From: Bacteroidota bacterium
GTDB lineage: Bacteria > Bacteroidota > Bacteroidia > Cytophagales > Cyclobacteriaceae
Direction: 5' to 3'
Length of the DNA stretch: 64,000 bases
Assembly (NCBI GenBank): GCA_016866235.1
Contig: VGMW01000002.1
Location: 124,001 to 188,000 of the forward strand
The notes under the pieces were generated by a model that worked only from the letters and a program-made list of their open reading frames with translations, searched no databases and was not told where the DNA came from. Below are positions 49,595-58,912 of this stretch, one piece after another (position 1 is the stretch's first letter; every line of letters begins with the position of its first letter). Position numbers and translations under genes: made by a program.

Positions 49595-51241
49595 ATGAAA
49601 AATCCCTTAGGTCAATTTTACCATTGGGAAAAAAATACGCCTGATTTGGTTTTTCTCAGGCAGCCCATCAATGGTGAATGGAAAGATTACACTTTTGCCG
49701 CCGCTGGTCAAGAGATTAGAAAGATAGCATCAGGCCTAAAGGCCATGAATCTTCCACCCCAAAGCAAAATCGCACTGCTTTCAAAAAATTGTGCACATTG
49801 GATTATGGCCGATCTCGCCATCTGGATGGCAGGCCATATTACGGTTCCTCTGTACCCAGTGATTACAGCCGCTTCCATTCGACAAATTCTTGAGCATAGT
49901 GGCTCTTCAGCAATTTTTGTTGGAAAGCTTGACGATTATCCGGCCCAGGCTTCCGGCATCCCAGATCATGTGACCAAAATCAGCTTCCCCCATTATGGAA
50001 TTTCAGAAGGGGTGACCTGGGATAACCTGTTGAAAAGCAATCAGGCACTGCAGGGTGAGCCACTTCGTGATTTGAATGATCTCGCCAGCATTACCTATAC
50101 CAGCGGAACCACAGGGGTACCCAAAGGAGTGATGATGACTTTCGAAAGCCTGTCTTTTAGTGTGTCACTGGCCTTGGCTGAAATCGATCGTGTACGACCA
50201 TTGCCTCAGCACCTGCGTTTGTTTTCCTATTTGCCATTATCGCATGTGGCAGAACGGATGGTAATCGGTTTGCTTGGTATCTATAAGGGTGGGAGTATTT
50301 CATTTGCAGAAACACTTGAAACCTTTGGAAAAAATCTCGCCGATGCCCAGCCACAACTTTTCTTTGGCGTTCCCCGCATATGGGCAAAATTCCAGGAAAA
50401 AATTCTGGAGAAAATGCCTCAGAAAAAACTTGATCGTCTGCTCAGTATACCGCTGATCGGATCATTGGTCAGCAAAAAAATCAGAACAGCACTCGGGCTT
50501 TCAAAAAGCATAATCAACTTGTCAGGCGCTGCACCAATTCCACCCGATATGTTGCGGTGGTTTGGAAAGCTTGGCGTTGAAATCAGGGAGGTGTATGGCA
50601 TGACAGAGAACTGTGCAGTGTCCCACATCAATCTCAAGAAAGTAAAAATCGGGACGGTAGGCCAGCCTTGGCCTGGCATTGAAACCAGAATTAGTCAGGA
50701 GGGTGAAATTCAAACCCGGCACAAAGGAACCATGCAGGGATATTATAAAGAGCCAGGACTCACGGCCGATATGTTTACAGAAGATGGATTCCTCAAAACC
50801 GGTGACCAGGGAGCTGTTGATTCAGAGGGATTTCTGACCATAACTGGCCGTATCAAAGACCTGTTTAAAACCGATAAAGGCAAATATGTAGCCCCGGGTC
50901 CCATTGAAATGCGCCTATTGAAAAATACAGACATCGAGCAGGTTTGTGTGGTGGGCATGGGAATCCCGCAACCAATAATCCTGACTGTTCTCTCGGCTGC
51001 AGGCAAAGCAAAATCGAAGGAGGAAATCACCCGAAGCATCACGACGCTGGTAGATGAAATCAACCCCTTGCTTGAACACCATGAGCGGTTGTATAAGGCA
51101 GTGATCATGAAAGATGCGTGGACGGTGGAAAATAATCTTATGACCCCCACGCTAAAGGTCAAACGAAACGAGGTTGAAAAAATTCACTTGCCTAAATACC
51201 CTACCTGGTATGGAATGCCTGGCTTTGTTTTATGGGAGTAG
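49595..51241 (+). CDS. Long-chain acyl-CoA synthetase (AMP-dependent synthetase/ligase)
   Basis: ITYTSGTTGVPKGVMMTFESL, VYGMTENCAVSHIN, KTGDQGAVDSEGFLTITGRIKDLFKTDKGKYVAP. Confidence 0.94.
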   Translation: MKNPLGQFYHWEKNTPDLVFLRQPINGEWKDYTFAAAGQEIRKIASGLKAMNLPPQSKIALLSKNCAHWIMADLAIWMAGHITVPLYPVITAASIRQILEHSGSSAIFVGKLDDYPAQASGIPDHVTKISFPHYGISEGVTWDNLLKSNQALQGEPLRDLNDLASITYTSGTTGVPKGVMMTFESLSFSVSLALAEIDRVRPLPQHLRLFSYLPLSHVAERMVIGLLGIYKGGSISFAETLETFGKNLADAQPQLFFGVPRIWAKFQEKILEKMPQKKLDRLLSIPLIGSLVSKKIRTALGLSKSIINLSGAAPIPPDMLRWFGKLGVEIREVYGMTENCAVSHINLKKVKIGTVGQPWPGIETRISQEGEIQTRHKGTMQGYYKEPGLTADMFTEDGFLKTGDQGAVDSEGFLTITGRIKDLFKTDKGKYVAPGPIEMRLLKNTDIEQVCVVGMGIPQPIILTVLSAAGKAKSKEEITRSITTLVDEINPLLEHHERLYKAVIMKDAWTVENNLMTPTLKVKRNEVEKIHLPKYPTWYGMPGFVLWE

Positions 51242-51280
51242 ATAATTTTTAAAGTGGGCATTGAACTAAAAACCTAAGTC

Positions 51281-52057
51281 ATGGTTGGTGAAATATTCCG
51301 GAGGTTTGGATGGAAAGATATCTTTTCCATGATGCCATTATTTTTTTCCGGTCTCTGCATTTCACCAAATTTTGATCAGAACCGACTGGTGCTGTCATGG
51401 ATTGTTTTCCTGATATTTTTTATTCCTGCTTGGCATTTTTTCTCTTCCTTAAATCCCTCCGGCAAATGGACAGGTCAAATTCCGGGAATAGTCTGGGCCG
51501 CCATTGGACTTTTTATAGGAGCGAAGGCCTCATTCTGGTTCGTTGTTTTTATGACGCTCGCATTGGTAATCATTATGGCCATTCAACAAATGCGAAGGAT
51601 GGAGCCAGCATGGAGGCACCGGTTTGGTTTAGGGGTGATTTCTATTTTTATCCTTTATCTGGGGCTGAACGACTATGAACCGGGACAGCTGATTCAAACA
51701 AAAGTAATTTTGATGTCATTGGTTTCCGGTTTCTGGTGTGCATACTCTTTTTTCTATCGATCAGAAAATTTTAAAGATGGCTCCCCTGTATTGAAATGGT
51801 TGGCGCTCCTTTGGATTCCTGCATTGTACCTGTCTATTCGAATAATTTTCGATCAAGCCGCAGCAGAAATGTTTATACTGCCTGCGCTGGCCATAATCAT
51901 TTTTTCGGTGCTTAGAATTCTATCGACCGGAAGGGATCAGCGGACCACTCGGATACTTTTGGATTCCGTTGTACCTGTTTTGTCTGAGTTGACGTATGGT
52001 GGATTCCTGATTTATTTCTTTCTCAGAAATACGCACGTTCTTCAAGTATTCGGCTGA
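51281..52057 (+). CDS. Multi-pass membrane protein of unknown function
   Basis: 258 aa with multiple hydrophobic segments; no family recognised. Confidence 0.65.
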   Translation: MVGEIFRRFGWKDIFSMMPLFFSGLCISPNFDQNRLVLSWIVFLIFFIPAWHFFSSLNPSGKWTGQIPGIVWAAIGLFIGAKASFWFVVFMTLALVIIMAIQQMRRMEPAWRHRFGLGVISIFILYLGLNDYEPGQLIQTKVILMSLVSGFWCAYSFFYRSENFKDGSPVLKWLALLWIPALYLSIRIIFDQAAAEMFILPALAIIIFSVLRILSTGRDQRTTRILLDSVVPVLSELTYGGFLIYFFLRNTHVLQVFG

Positions 52058-52058
52058 T

Positions 52059-53297
52059 TCAGAGTTCGTCTTTCAGAACAATTCGCTTTTGCAACACGAC
52101 ACCATCGCGGATTATTTCGAGGCTTATTTTTCGACCGGGTCGTGAGTTGAACAGTTGATTGATCTCTGGCAACTTATTCGCAGAAGTGCTGACTTGATTG
52201 ATTTTGGTCACCTGATCTCCTGGTTTTAATCCTGCCTCTTCACCGGCCGAGCCTTTTCTTACTTCAATTATTTCAAACGTGTTTAATCGGTAGCCTTTTG
52301 CAATCAGGGTAAGACCACTCAGGTTATGGTTGAAAGGGTGGCGAAGGGTTGTATTTTTTTTGAGGTAAAGTTTACCCCCTGAATAATCAAAAATGACATG
52401 AAATCGGCTAAGGGCCTCTCCTCCAAGGGTGCCGTTTCGAAACACGTCGGTCGAGCGAAGTGAATCGGTATAGCTACCTGGATCTGGAAAGCTCGCGATT
52501 GGTGTTTTTAGAATCGATCTGCCAGTTTTTAGGTAATCCAGTCGCCCGACTTTGCCCATGATAATTCCACCAAGCGCTTTACCGATGCTGCCATAAATAT
52601 TTCTGGTAGGCGCAACAAGGGAAGTGTCGGAGGTGGGATCCAGTAGTAAACAGTGGCTGGCACCGGTATCGACCATGAGTTTTAAATTTTTTTCACTTCT
52701 GCCTTGAAGTTTAACTGGAATATTAATGTAAGGCTTGGTGTCCTCGATGGTCATCGGGAGCACTTCATAGCTTTTTGGTTTCCTAAAGTGATCGGGGTCG
52801 AGAAGAATTATTTGCTGTTTTTCATAATTGATTTTGACCACAAATCGACTGAAAATTTCATAACCCAATATGCCCTGGATATCGTAGCCAATGGTTTGTC
52901 CCAATTGCAGATAATCTTTTTCGAGCACCAAAATGGAGTGACCATAACCAGTGAGTGTGGGCGGGATACTTAATGAGATATTATTGGCGACAAGAGCGCT
53001 GATGAGTTTCTCTCCTCCGGGCCCGGTAAATAAATACTGACGGCTGAAGGATAACCCCATTAGATCAGCGTAAGTTTTTTCGGTTAAGATGGCATTGCGT
53101 ACGCCGGTGTCCAATATAAAATGTAGGGAAAGCTGTCCATTAATCTTTACAGGCACCACCATCAGGTTGCTGTAATTCTGAAAAGGGATCACCAGCTTCT
53201 TTTTGCCTTCGGGCAAGGAAAATCCAAGGACCTGATTTTGAGAAAAGGTCTTTATGGTGAATGAAAACAGGAATATGAAAATGAGTGACTTTCCCAT
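52059..53297 (-). CDS. Secreted aspartyl protease with two DTG motifs and C-terminal PDZ domain
   Basis: Signal peptide; HFILDTGVRNAIL and LMVDTGASHCLLL; PDZ-like EVRKGSAGEEAGLKPGDQVTKINQV. Confidence 0.85.
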   Translation of the reverse strand: MGKSLIFIFLFSFTIKTFSQNQVLGFSLPEGKKKLVIPFQNYSNLMVVPVKINGQLSLHFILDTGVRNAILTEKTYADLMGLSFSRQYLFTGPGGEKLISALVANNISLSIPPTLTGYGHSILVLEKDYLQLGQTIGYDIQGILGYEIFSRFVVKINYEKQQIILLDPDHFRKPKSYEVLPMTIEDTKPYINIPVKLQGRSEKNLKLMVDTGASHCLLLDPTSDTSLVAPTRNIYGSIGKALGGIIMGKVGRLDYLKTGRSILKTPIASFPDPGSYTDSLRSTDVFRNGTLGGEALSRFHVIFDYSGGKLYLKKNTTLRHPFNHNLSGLTLIAKGYRLNTFEIIEVRKGSAGEEAGLKPGDQVTKINQVSTSANKLPEINQLFNSRPGRKISLEIIRDGVVLQKRIVLKDEL

Positions 53298-53352
53298 TCT
53301 CGTAAGGGTAGCACAAAACTAGTTTAATATGCACCCTGTAGTGGTGCCGGAC

Positions 53353-53889
53353 TTATTTCTTTTGGAGCAGAGTAAGGACTTCCGCGGGTGATCCGGCTAC
53401 GAGAATTTGTTTCAGGTTGTCTTCTTGTAAAAAACCCTCCTGGCTGCTGTGTTTCATGAAATCCAGAAGTGAGTTAAAAAATCCCTGTGTATTCAGTACC
53501 AACGCCGGTTTGCTGATCAGGTGAAGTTGTTTCCAGGTCAGAATTTCCGCCAGTTCCTCCAGGGTACCCCATCCACCGGGCAATGCAACAAATGCATCGG
53601 CCAATTCCGCCATTCGTTTCTTTCTCTCATGCATGGAGCCGACAACCATCAGCTGTGAAATTTTCCGATGGGCAATTTCTTTGTCAAATAAAAAGGAAGG
53701 AATGATTCCGGTTACCTCACCACCACCATCCAGCACTGCATCAGCAATCGAGCCCATCAGGCCTATGTCGGCCCCGCCGTAAATCAGCCGGTGTCCGTTT
53801 TCTGCCATCAGGCGACCCAATTCCTTTGCCGCTTCCAGATAAGCAGTGCCGACGCCGTCTGAGGAACCGCAGAAAACACAAATATTCAT
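53353..53889 (-). CDS. LOG family (TIGR00730-type) Rossmann-fold protein
   Basis: ICVFCGSSDGVGTAYLEAAKELG, ALPGGWGTLEELAEILTWKQL (PGGxGTxxE motif). Confidence 0.93.
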   Translation of the reverse strand: MNICVFCGSSDGVGTAYLEAAKELGRLMAENGHRLIYGGADIGLMGSIADAVLDGGGEVTGIIPSFLFDKEIAHRKISQLMVVGSMHERKKRMAELADAFVALPGGWGTLEELAEILTWKQLHLISKPALVLNTQGFFNSLLDFMKHSSQEGFLQEDNLKQILVAGSPAEVLTLLQKK

Positions 53890-53970
53890 GATGCAAAAGA
53901 AGCCCGCATTGGAGCAAAACCACCATTCCGGAGACTTGCCGGAATTAAATTAAATGGGGCTGTAGAGAAA

Positions 53971-54078
53971 TTAATATTTAAGGTCGTGTTCGTTGTCGCT
54001 AACCTTATTATTAGGGACCAGCCAAACCGATAAAATGGCAAGCACAAACAGAACGATAACAACACCAAAAACTTCCAT
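53971..54078 (-). CDS. Candidate 35-aa single-TM small protein
   Basis: Manual translation: MEVFGVVIVLFVLAILSVWLVPNNKVSDNEHDLKY*; below the ORF-track length cutoff. Confidence 0.4.
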   Translation of the reverse strand: MEVFGVVIVLFVLAILSVWLVPNNKVSDNEHDLKY

Positions 54079-54191
54079 AGCAGATATTTTTTGCGAAGGT
54101 ATACATTTTCCGGAACCAAAATTTTAAACAACCAGCACCCTATGAGAAAAACATGCGCAAGTCTTTATATTTTTGATCAACTGCAGCATCC

Positions 54192-54935
54192 ATGATTCAG
54201 GTCATTCCCTCCATAGCCATCCGAAAGGGCAAAGTAGTCAAGATGAGGAAAGGCAATCCGGCCAGTGAAAAGGCCTACGATGAAAATCCCATTGACCTGG
54301 CCAAACGATTTCAGGACCATGGTATATCGGTGGTTCATTTGGTCGACCTGGATGGCGCAGAAGCCGGATCTCCCAAAAACTATCATGTACTGGAAGGGGT
54401 TTCCGGGTACACTGATTTGAAAGTTGATTTTACAGGAGGCATCAGCACCGATGGCGACATCAGCAAGGCATTTGAATGTGGCGCCGACTACATCACCGCT
54501 GCCAGCGTTGCTGTTACCGATCCGGAATTGTTTGCCAGTTGGATCGTTTCTTATGGCCGAGAAAAAATTACACTGAGTGCCGATGTTTCCGATCCATTAA
54601 CCATGTCCATTACCTTCAGAGGATGGTTGAAAAAATCAGATAAACTATTGTTCGACCACCTTCAGTACTTCAATGACCGTGGACTGAAATATGCCAAAAG
54701 CACCGATGTAACCAGAGATGGCGTACTGGAAGGTCCGAACTTTGATTTTTATCAGAGCATCAGAAATAAATTCCCAGACCTACAGGTACTCGCCAGTGGC
54801 GGGGTACGCGGAATCGATGACATCAAAAAATTTCAGGAAATGGGAATCTTTGCCGTGATCTTCGGCAAGGCCTATTATGAAGGGATATTAAAACTTAGTG
54901 ATTTAGAAAAGTTTATTGCCTCAGGCGGCAATTAA
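54192..54935 (+). CDS. HisA/HisF-related TIM-barrel protein
   Basis: VVHLVDLDGAEAG, STDVTRDGVLEGPNFDFY, VLASGGVRGIDD, AVIFGKAYYEGIL resemble HisA, but the N-terminal catalytic Asp is absent. Confidence 0.85.
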   Translation: MIQVIPSIAIRKGKVVKMRKGNPASEKAYDENPIDLAKRFQDHGISVVHLVDLDGAEAGSPKNYHVLEGVSGYTDLKVDFTGGISTDGDISKAFECGADYITAASVAVTDPELFASWIVSYGREKITLSADVSDPLTMSITFRGWLKKSDKLLFDHLQYFNDRGLKYAKSTDVTRDGVLEGPNFDFYQSIRNKFPDLQVLASGGVRGIDDIKKFQEMGIFAVIFGKAYYEGILKLSDLEKFIASGGN

Positions 54936-54937
54936 GT

Positions 54938-55270
54938 TCAGTCGATGATATCTGAAATTTTGAACTTCTGAATAATGAAATACAGGAAGTTGAATTTCAG
55001 TGCTTCCTCGTCTTCGTGGTGCTTCAAATCGCCCATCTTTGATTTTGGCTTGGCGGGTAACGCTTTGAACGAATGCAGTGTATCCTGATGATGAAATTTC
55101 AAAGGATCACCTTCCGGAACATGTACATCTGTTGGCGTCTCATGGTAAACAGGCTCCTCTTTTCCATAACTATGTTCTTGAGCAAAAACAGAAGTGCTGC
55201 ACATCAGCATCATAACCAGGCAACCAGCTATGATTAATGTTTTTTTCTTCTGATGTGATGATGCTTTCAA
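54938..55270 (-). CDS. Small secreted protein of unknown function, His/charged-rich
   Basis: 110 aa with signal peptide (IIAGCLVMMLMCSTSVFAQ). Confidence 0.6.
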   Translation of the reverse strand: MKASSHQKKKTLIIAGCLVMMLMCSTSVFAQEHSYGKEEPVYHETPTDVHVPEGDPLKFHHQDTLHSFKALPAKPKSKMGDLKHHEDEEALKFNFLYFIIQKFKISDIID

Positions 55271-55337
55271 AAGCCTAGGTATAGTCTATAAAATTAAGAA
55301 TTTTTGAAATCTATCCTTAAGTGCTCTGACTTAAATA

Positions 55338-57779
55338 ATGGCTAAAACTGCCCCAAAACCTCCTTTTCAGCTCAATTCATCTGAATTGCCAGCCATAACC
55401 GGCGGCAGCTGGATTCAATACCATGGGGAAAAGCCAGTCACCACCCTGCTCACGGACAGCCGAAAATCCTTTCCCGAGGAGGGCGTTGTGTTTATTGCAT
55501 TTGAAGGCGCAGGGCGTGATGGCCATCAGTTCATCCAATCGTTGTACGAACGAGGGGTGCGTCAGTTTGTGGTGTCCAGAGAGATCAATAAGGAAGATCT
55601 CCCGCTGGCGAATATTTTCTATTGCGTTTCACCGATTGATTTTTTGCAAAAGGTTGCAAGCCACCATCGTAAGCACTTTAATATTCCGGTGATCGGAATC
55701 ACCGGCAGCAATGGTAAAACCATTATTAAGGAGTGGTTGTTTCAGGTGCTTGAGCCGGAGCATTCAGTGGTAAAAAGTCCCGCCAGTTACAACTCACAAA
55801 TCGGCGTGCCACTTTCAGTCTGGCAGATGCAACCTGAAAATACACTTGGGATTTTTGAAGCAGGGGTATCCAAAACAGGTGAGATGGAAAATCTCCGAAA
55901 GGTCATTCAGCCAACCATCGGATTGTTTACGAACCTCCTCTCAGCACACGATGAAGGATTTTCGTCAAAAAAAGAAAAGGCTTTGGAAAAAGCCCAGTTG
56001 TTTAAATCGGTTGATAGACTCATTTGTTGCTCTGATGATCAACTCATCACCGAGGCTATTAAAGGGCTGCCAACCTTTACCTGGGGGTCTTTAGGATCAC
56101 CTGACCTGAGGATTGGTTTTGAGCAGGGTCAATTGTCCGTGAAAAATCAAAAGGTTGATTTCAATATCACCCTGGCATCAGTTGATTCAGCTTCTGTACA
56201 AAACCTTTCGCATGTTGTCGCTACGATGGTGGTGCTTGGGTATGAACCGGAGGTAATCATCAAAAGGGTTAGTCAATTGCGACCACTGCCCATGCGCCTT
56301 GAAATGAAAGAGGCTATAAATGGTTGTAAGCTGATCGACGATTCTTACAGTAACGATCTTTCAAGTCTACGGATAGCGCTGGACTTTTTATCCGCTCAGC
56401 ATTCAGGCGAAAAAATTATTATCCTTTCTGATTTGCAGCAAACAGGGCTGGATAAAAAAGTCTGGATTGATGAAGCAGCCAAAATGATTCAGAAGGCCGG
56501 AGTATCTGGATTTATTGGGATTGGACCTGAATTGGAAAATGCCGCAAGACGCATGCATCCCAAAGGAATTGGTTTTCCTGATACTGAATCTTTTCTGAGG
56601 AAAGCAGACCTTCAGCAGTGGATCAATACAGGAATTCTTGTAAAGGGTGCCCGCAGTTTTCGTCTGGAGCAGGTGGTTGAAAGGCTTGCGCGTAAAATTC
56701 ACGGAACGGTAATGGAAGTGGACCTTCTGGCGCTTAACCGTAACCTTGGTTACTACAGATCACTGCTTCCGAAAGGAACACGTATGATGGTCATGGTTAA
56801 GGCATTTGCTTACGGCAGCGGTGCGGCTGAGATTGCAAGATTTTTGGAACACAGCGGTGTGGATTATCTCGGTGTGGCTTATGCCGATGAAGGGGCATCC
56901 CTTCGTAACCATGGTATTGGGGTTCCGGTAATGGTTATGAATCCATCGCCTGAAAGTATTGGATTGTTGCTGACCTACGGTTTGGAGCCCGCGGTCTATT
57001 CCATGAAATCCCTTCAAGTGCTTATTGAAAAAGTTCGTGGCGAAAGTCTGAACATCCATTTGAAGCTGGACACAGGCATGCACCGACTGGGATTTGAATC
57101 GGGCGAAATAGAAGACTTGTTGTTGCTGCTTAAAGAAAATCCTCACCTCAGGGTCGTATCTGTTTATTCTCACCTTGCGGCAAGCGAAGATGCTGGTCAC
57201 GACGAGTTCACGAGGTTGCAATTCGATCGATTCGATAAAATGTATGAGAGGGTTTCTGCTGTCCTGGGTTATTTGCCCCTGCGACACATATTGAATACTG
57301 CTGGTATTGAACGCCACCCATCGCACGCTATGGAAATGGTGCGACTTGGAATTGGACTGTATGGCGCGTCTGGCAATCCGAATCTTGAAAATGTTCTAAC
57401 GCTGAAGTCTGTTATTTCTCAGGTAAAAACTTTGGCACCAGATGAAACAGTTGGTTATGGTCGACATGGACGTGTTGCGGCGGGGAGTGTAATCGGAACT
57501 GTTGCCCTTGGTTATGCCGATGGTTACCATCGTGCCTTTGGAAAAGGAGTTGGTAAGATGCTTGTGAGAGGCACCTTGGTTCCTACAGTGGGAAACATCT
57601 GCATGGACATGACCATGATTGATCTTACGGGTACCGATGCGGAAGAGGGCGACGAAGTAATTGTCTTTGGAAAAGATATTCCGCCCTCAAGGGTGGCCTC
57701 CTGGATTGGAACCATTCCTTATGAGATTTTAACCGCAACCGGTGAAAGGGTGCGACGTATTTTTCATTCTTCTGGATAA
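55338..57779 (+). CDS. Bifunctional MurF ligase / alanine racemase
   Basis: N-terminal Mur ligase (VIGITGSNGKTIIKEWLF) fused to alanine racemase (MVMVKAFAYGSGAAEIARFLE; VGNICMDMTMIDLTG). Confidence 0.93.
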   Translation: MAKTAPKPPFQLNSSELPAITGGSWIQYHGEKPVTTLLTDSRKSFPEEGVVFIAFEGAGRDGHQFIQSLYERGVRQFVVSREINKEDLPLANIFYCVSPIDFLQKVASHHRKHFNIPVIGITGSNGKTIIKEWLFQVLEPEHSVVKSPASYNSQIGVPLSVWQMQPENTLGIFEAGVSKTGEMENLRKVIQPTIGLFTNLLSAHDEGFSSKKEKALEKAQLFKSVDRLICCSDDQLITEAIKGLPTFTWGSLGSPDLRIGFEQGQLSVKNQKVDFNITLASVDSASVQNLSHVVATMVVLGYEPEVIIKRVSQLRPLPMRLEMKEAINGCKLIDDSYSNDLSSLRIALDFLSAQHSGEKIIILSDLQQTGLDKKVWIDEAAKMIQKAGVSGFIGIGPELENAARRMHPKGIGFPDTESFLRKADLQQWINTGILVKGARSFRLEQVVERLARKIHGTVMEVDLLALNRNLGYYRSLLPKGTRMMVMVKAFAYGSGAAEIARFLEHSGVDYLGVAYADEGASLRNHGIGVPVMVMNPSPESIGLLLTYGLEPAVYSMKSLQVLIEKVRGESLNIHLKLDTGMHRLGFESGEIEDLLLLLKENPHLRVVSVYSHLAASEDAGHDEFTRLQFDRFDKMYERVSAVLGYLPLRHILNTAGIERHPSHAMEMVRLGIGLYGASGNPNLENVLTLKSVISQVKTLAPDETVGYGRHGRVAAGSVIGTVALGYADGYHRAFGKGVGKMLVRGTLVPTVGNICMDMTMIDLTGTDAEEGDEVIVFGKDIPPSRVASWIGTIPYEILTATGERVRRIFHSSG

Positions 57780-57785
57780 ATTAAT

Positions 57786-58790
57786 TTATCGGACCGGTTT
57801 GTATCCCGAATTACGGAAAAGCCGATTGGCATCATTTTCTTCCATAACTTTTTTGACGTCAAGTTTATTGTCGCGCAGATACTTTCCGACCATCCGCATC
57901 CCGGTCCACATTCCGATACGACCAGGACAATTTGCACTGATTTCGGTCGTGTTGGGCCGCTCACCCAAATACTTTTGTTTAACCAGATGACTGCTTTCAA
58001 AAAGCAACTCATCATCGATCATTTTTTTCCAGATCAAATCTTCATTGGCATAGACACCGGCTGTTTCTGCGGGCGTATAACCAAATAGGGTTGAGTCGGG
58101 TACACATGGGATGGTGTGTTGAGCAAAAACATATGCTTTTCCATAGGCAACCATTTCCGCCAATGCGGTTTGGTCTTTGGGGTCGATCTTATTAAATCCT
58201 TCAGAAATACCGGTAACCAGCATGACCGAAGGAACCACAGATTCTGGCTTGTATCGGCCAAGCATATAATTGTACAGGTTAGGCCGGTACCTGGCGTTGG
58301 GACCGAGAAAAAAATCCAGTCCAACAATCACAAGAGAGTCACTGAAGAAAAGATCATTTTCCATTCCGCTGACAGTGGTCATGATTTTTGGTATTCGCGC
58401 ATCAGGAAAATAATATTTCAGGTGACTGTAGGCGTCTGAAAATTCCTTTTTCACTTTTACCTCATCACCGAAAATTTTATTTGTTTCTGAAACCAGGGTG
58501 TCAAATCCCTTATGGGTGAACCTGCGGTAGAGTTCATTAATGAATGCTGAATCGTTGGGATACTCTGGTCGTTTAAAAAAATAGTCCATGAGTATTTCAC
58601 GGCCCTTAAACAGGTCGACTACATCTTGTTTTGATCTGATCTGGGATATTTCACCCAGCACTGATTCATACTCGATGTTTACCGGCAGAGGTGCCGATGG
58701 AGGTGTAAAACAATTTTCTGTAGTTTTTTCTTTACAGGATGACACCAGCAGGACAGTTAAGCTGGTTACTACCAACAACACTTTATTCAT
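57786..58790 (-). CDS. gldB: Gliding motility lipoprotein GldB-like
   Basis: Lipobox LLVSSCKE; FFLGPNARYRPNLYNYMLGRYKPESVVPSVMLVTGISEGFN; C-terminal NCPGRIGMWTGMRMVGKYLRDN. Confidence 0.8.
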   Translation of the reverse strand: MNKVLLVVTSLTVLLVSSCKEKTTENCFTPPSAPLPVNIEYESVLGEISQIRSKQDVVDLFKGREILMDYFFKRPEYPNDSAFINELYRRFTHKGFDTLVSETNKIFGDEVKVKKEFSDAYSHLKYYFPDARIPKIMTTVSGMENDLFFSDSLVIVGLDFFLGPNARYRPNLYNYMLGRYKPESVVPSVMLVTGISEGFNKIDPKDQTALAEMVAYGKAYVFAQHTIPCVPDSTLFGYTPAETAGVYANEDLIWKKMIDDELLFESSHLVKQKYLGERPNTTEISANCPGRIGMWTGMRMVGKYLRDNKLDVKKVMEENDANRLFRNSGYKPVR

Positions 58791-58912
58791 GCCGTAAATT
58801 TCGCAAAATAGATGGCATGACCGGTGTTGATTTGGGTTCGCTTTTAACCTTTACTCGGGCGGTAGGTCATATTCCTTGAAAAGATTTAACTTCCAATTTC
58901 AACAACTGGACT

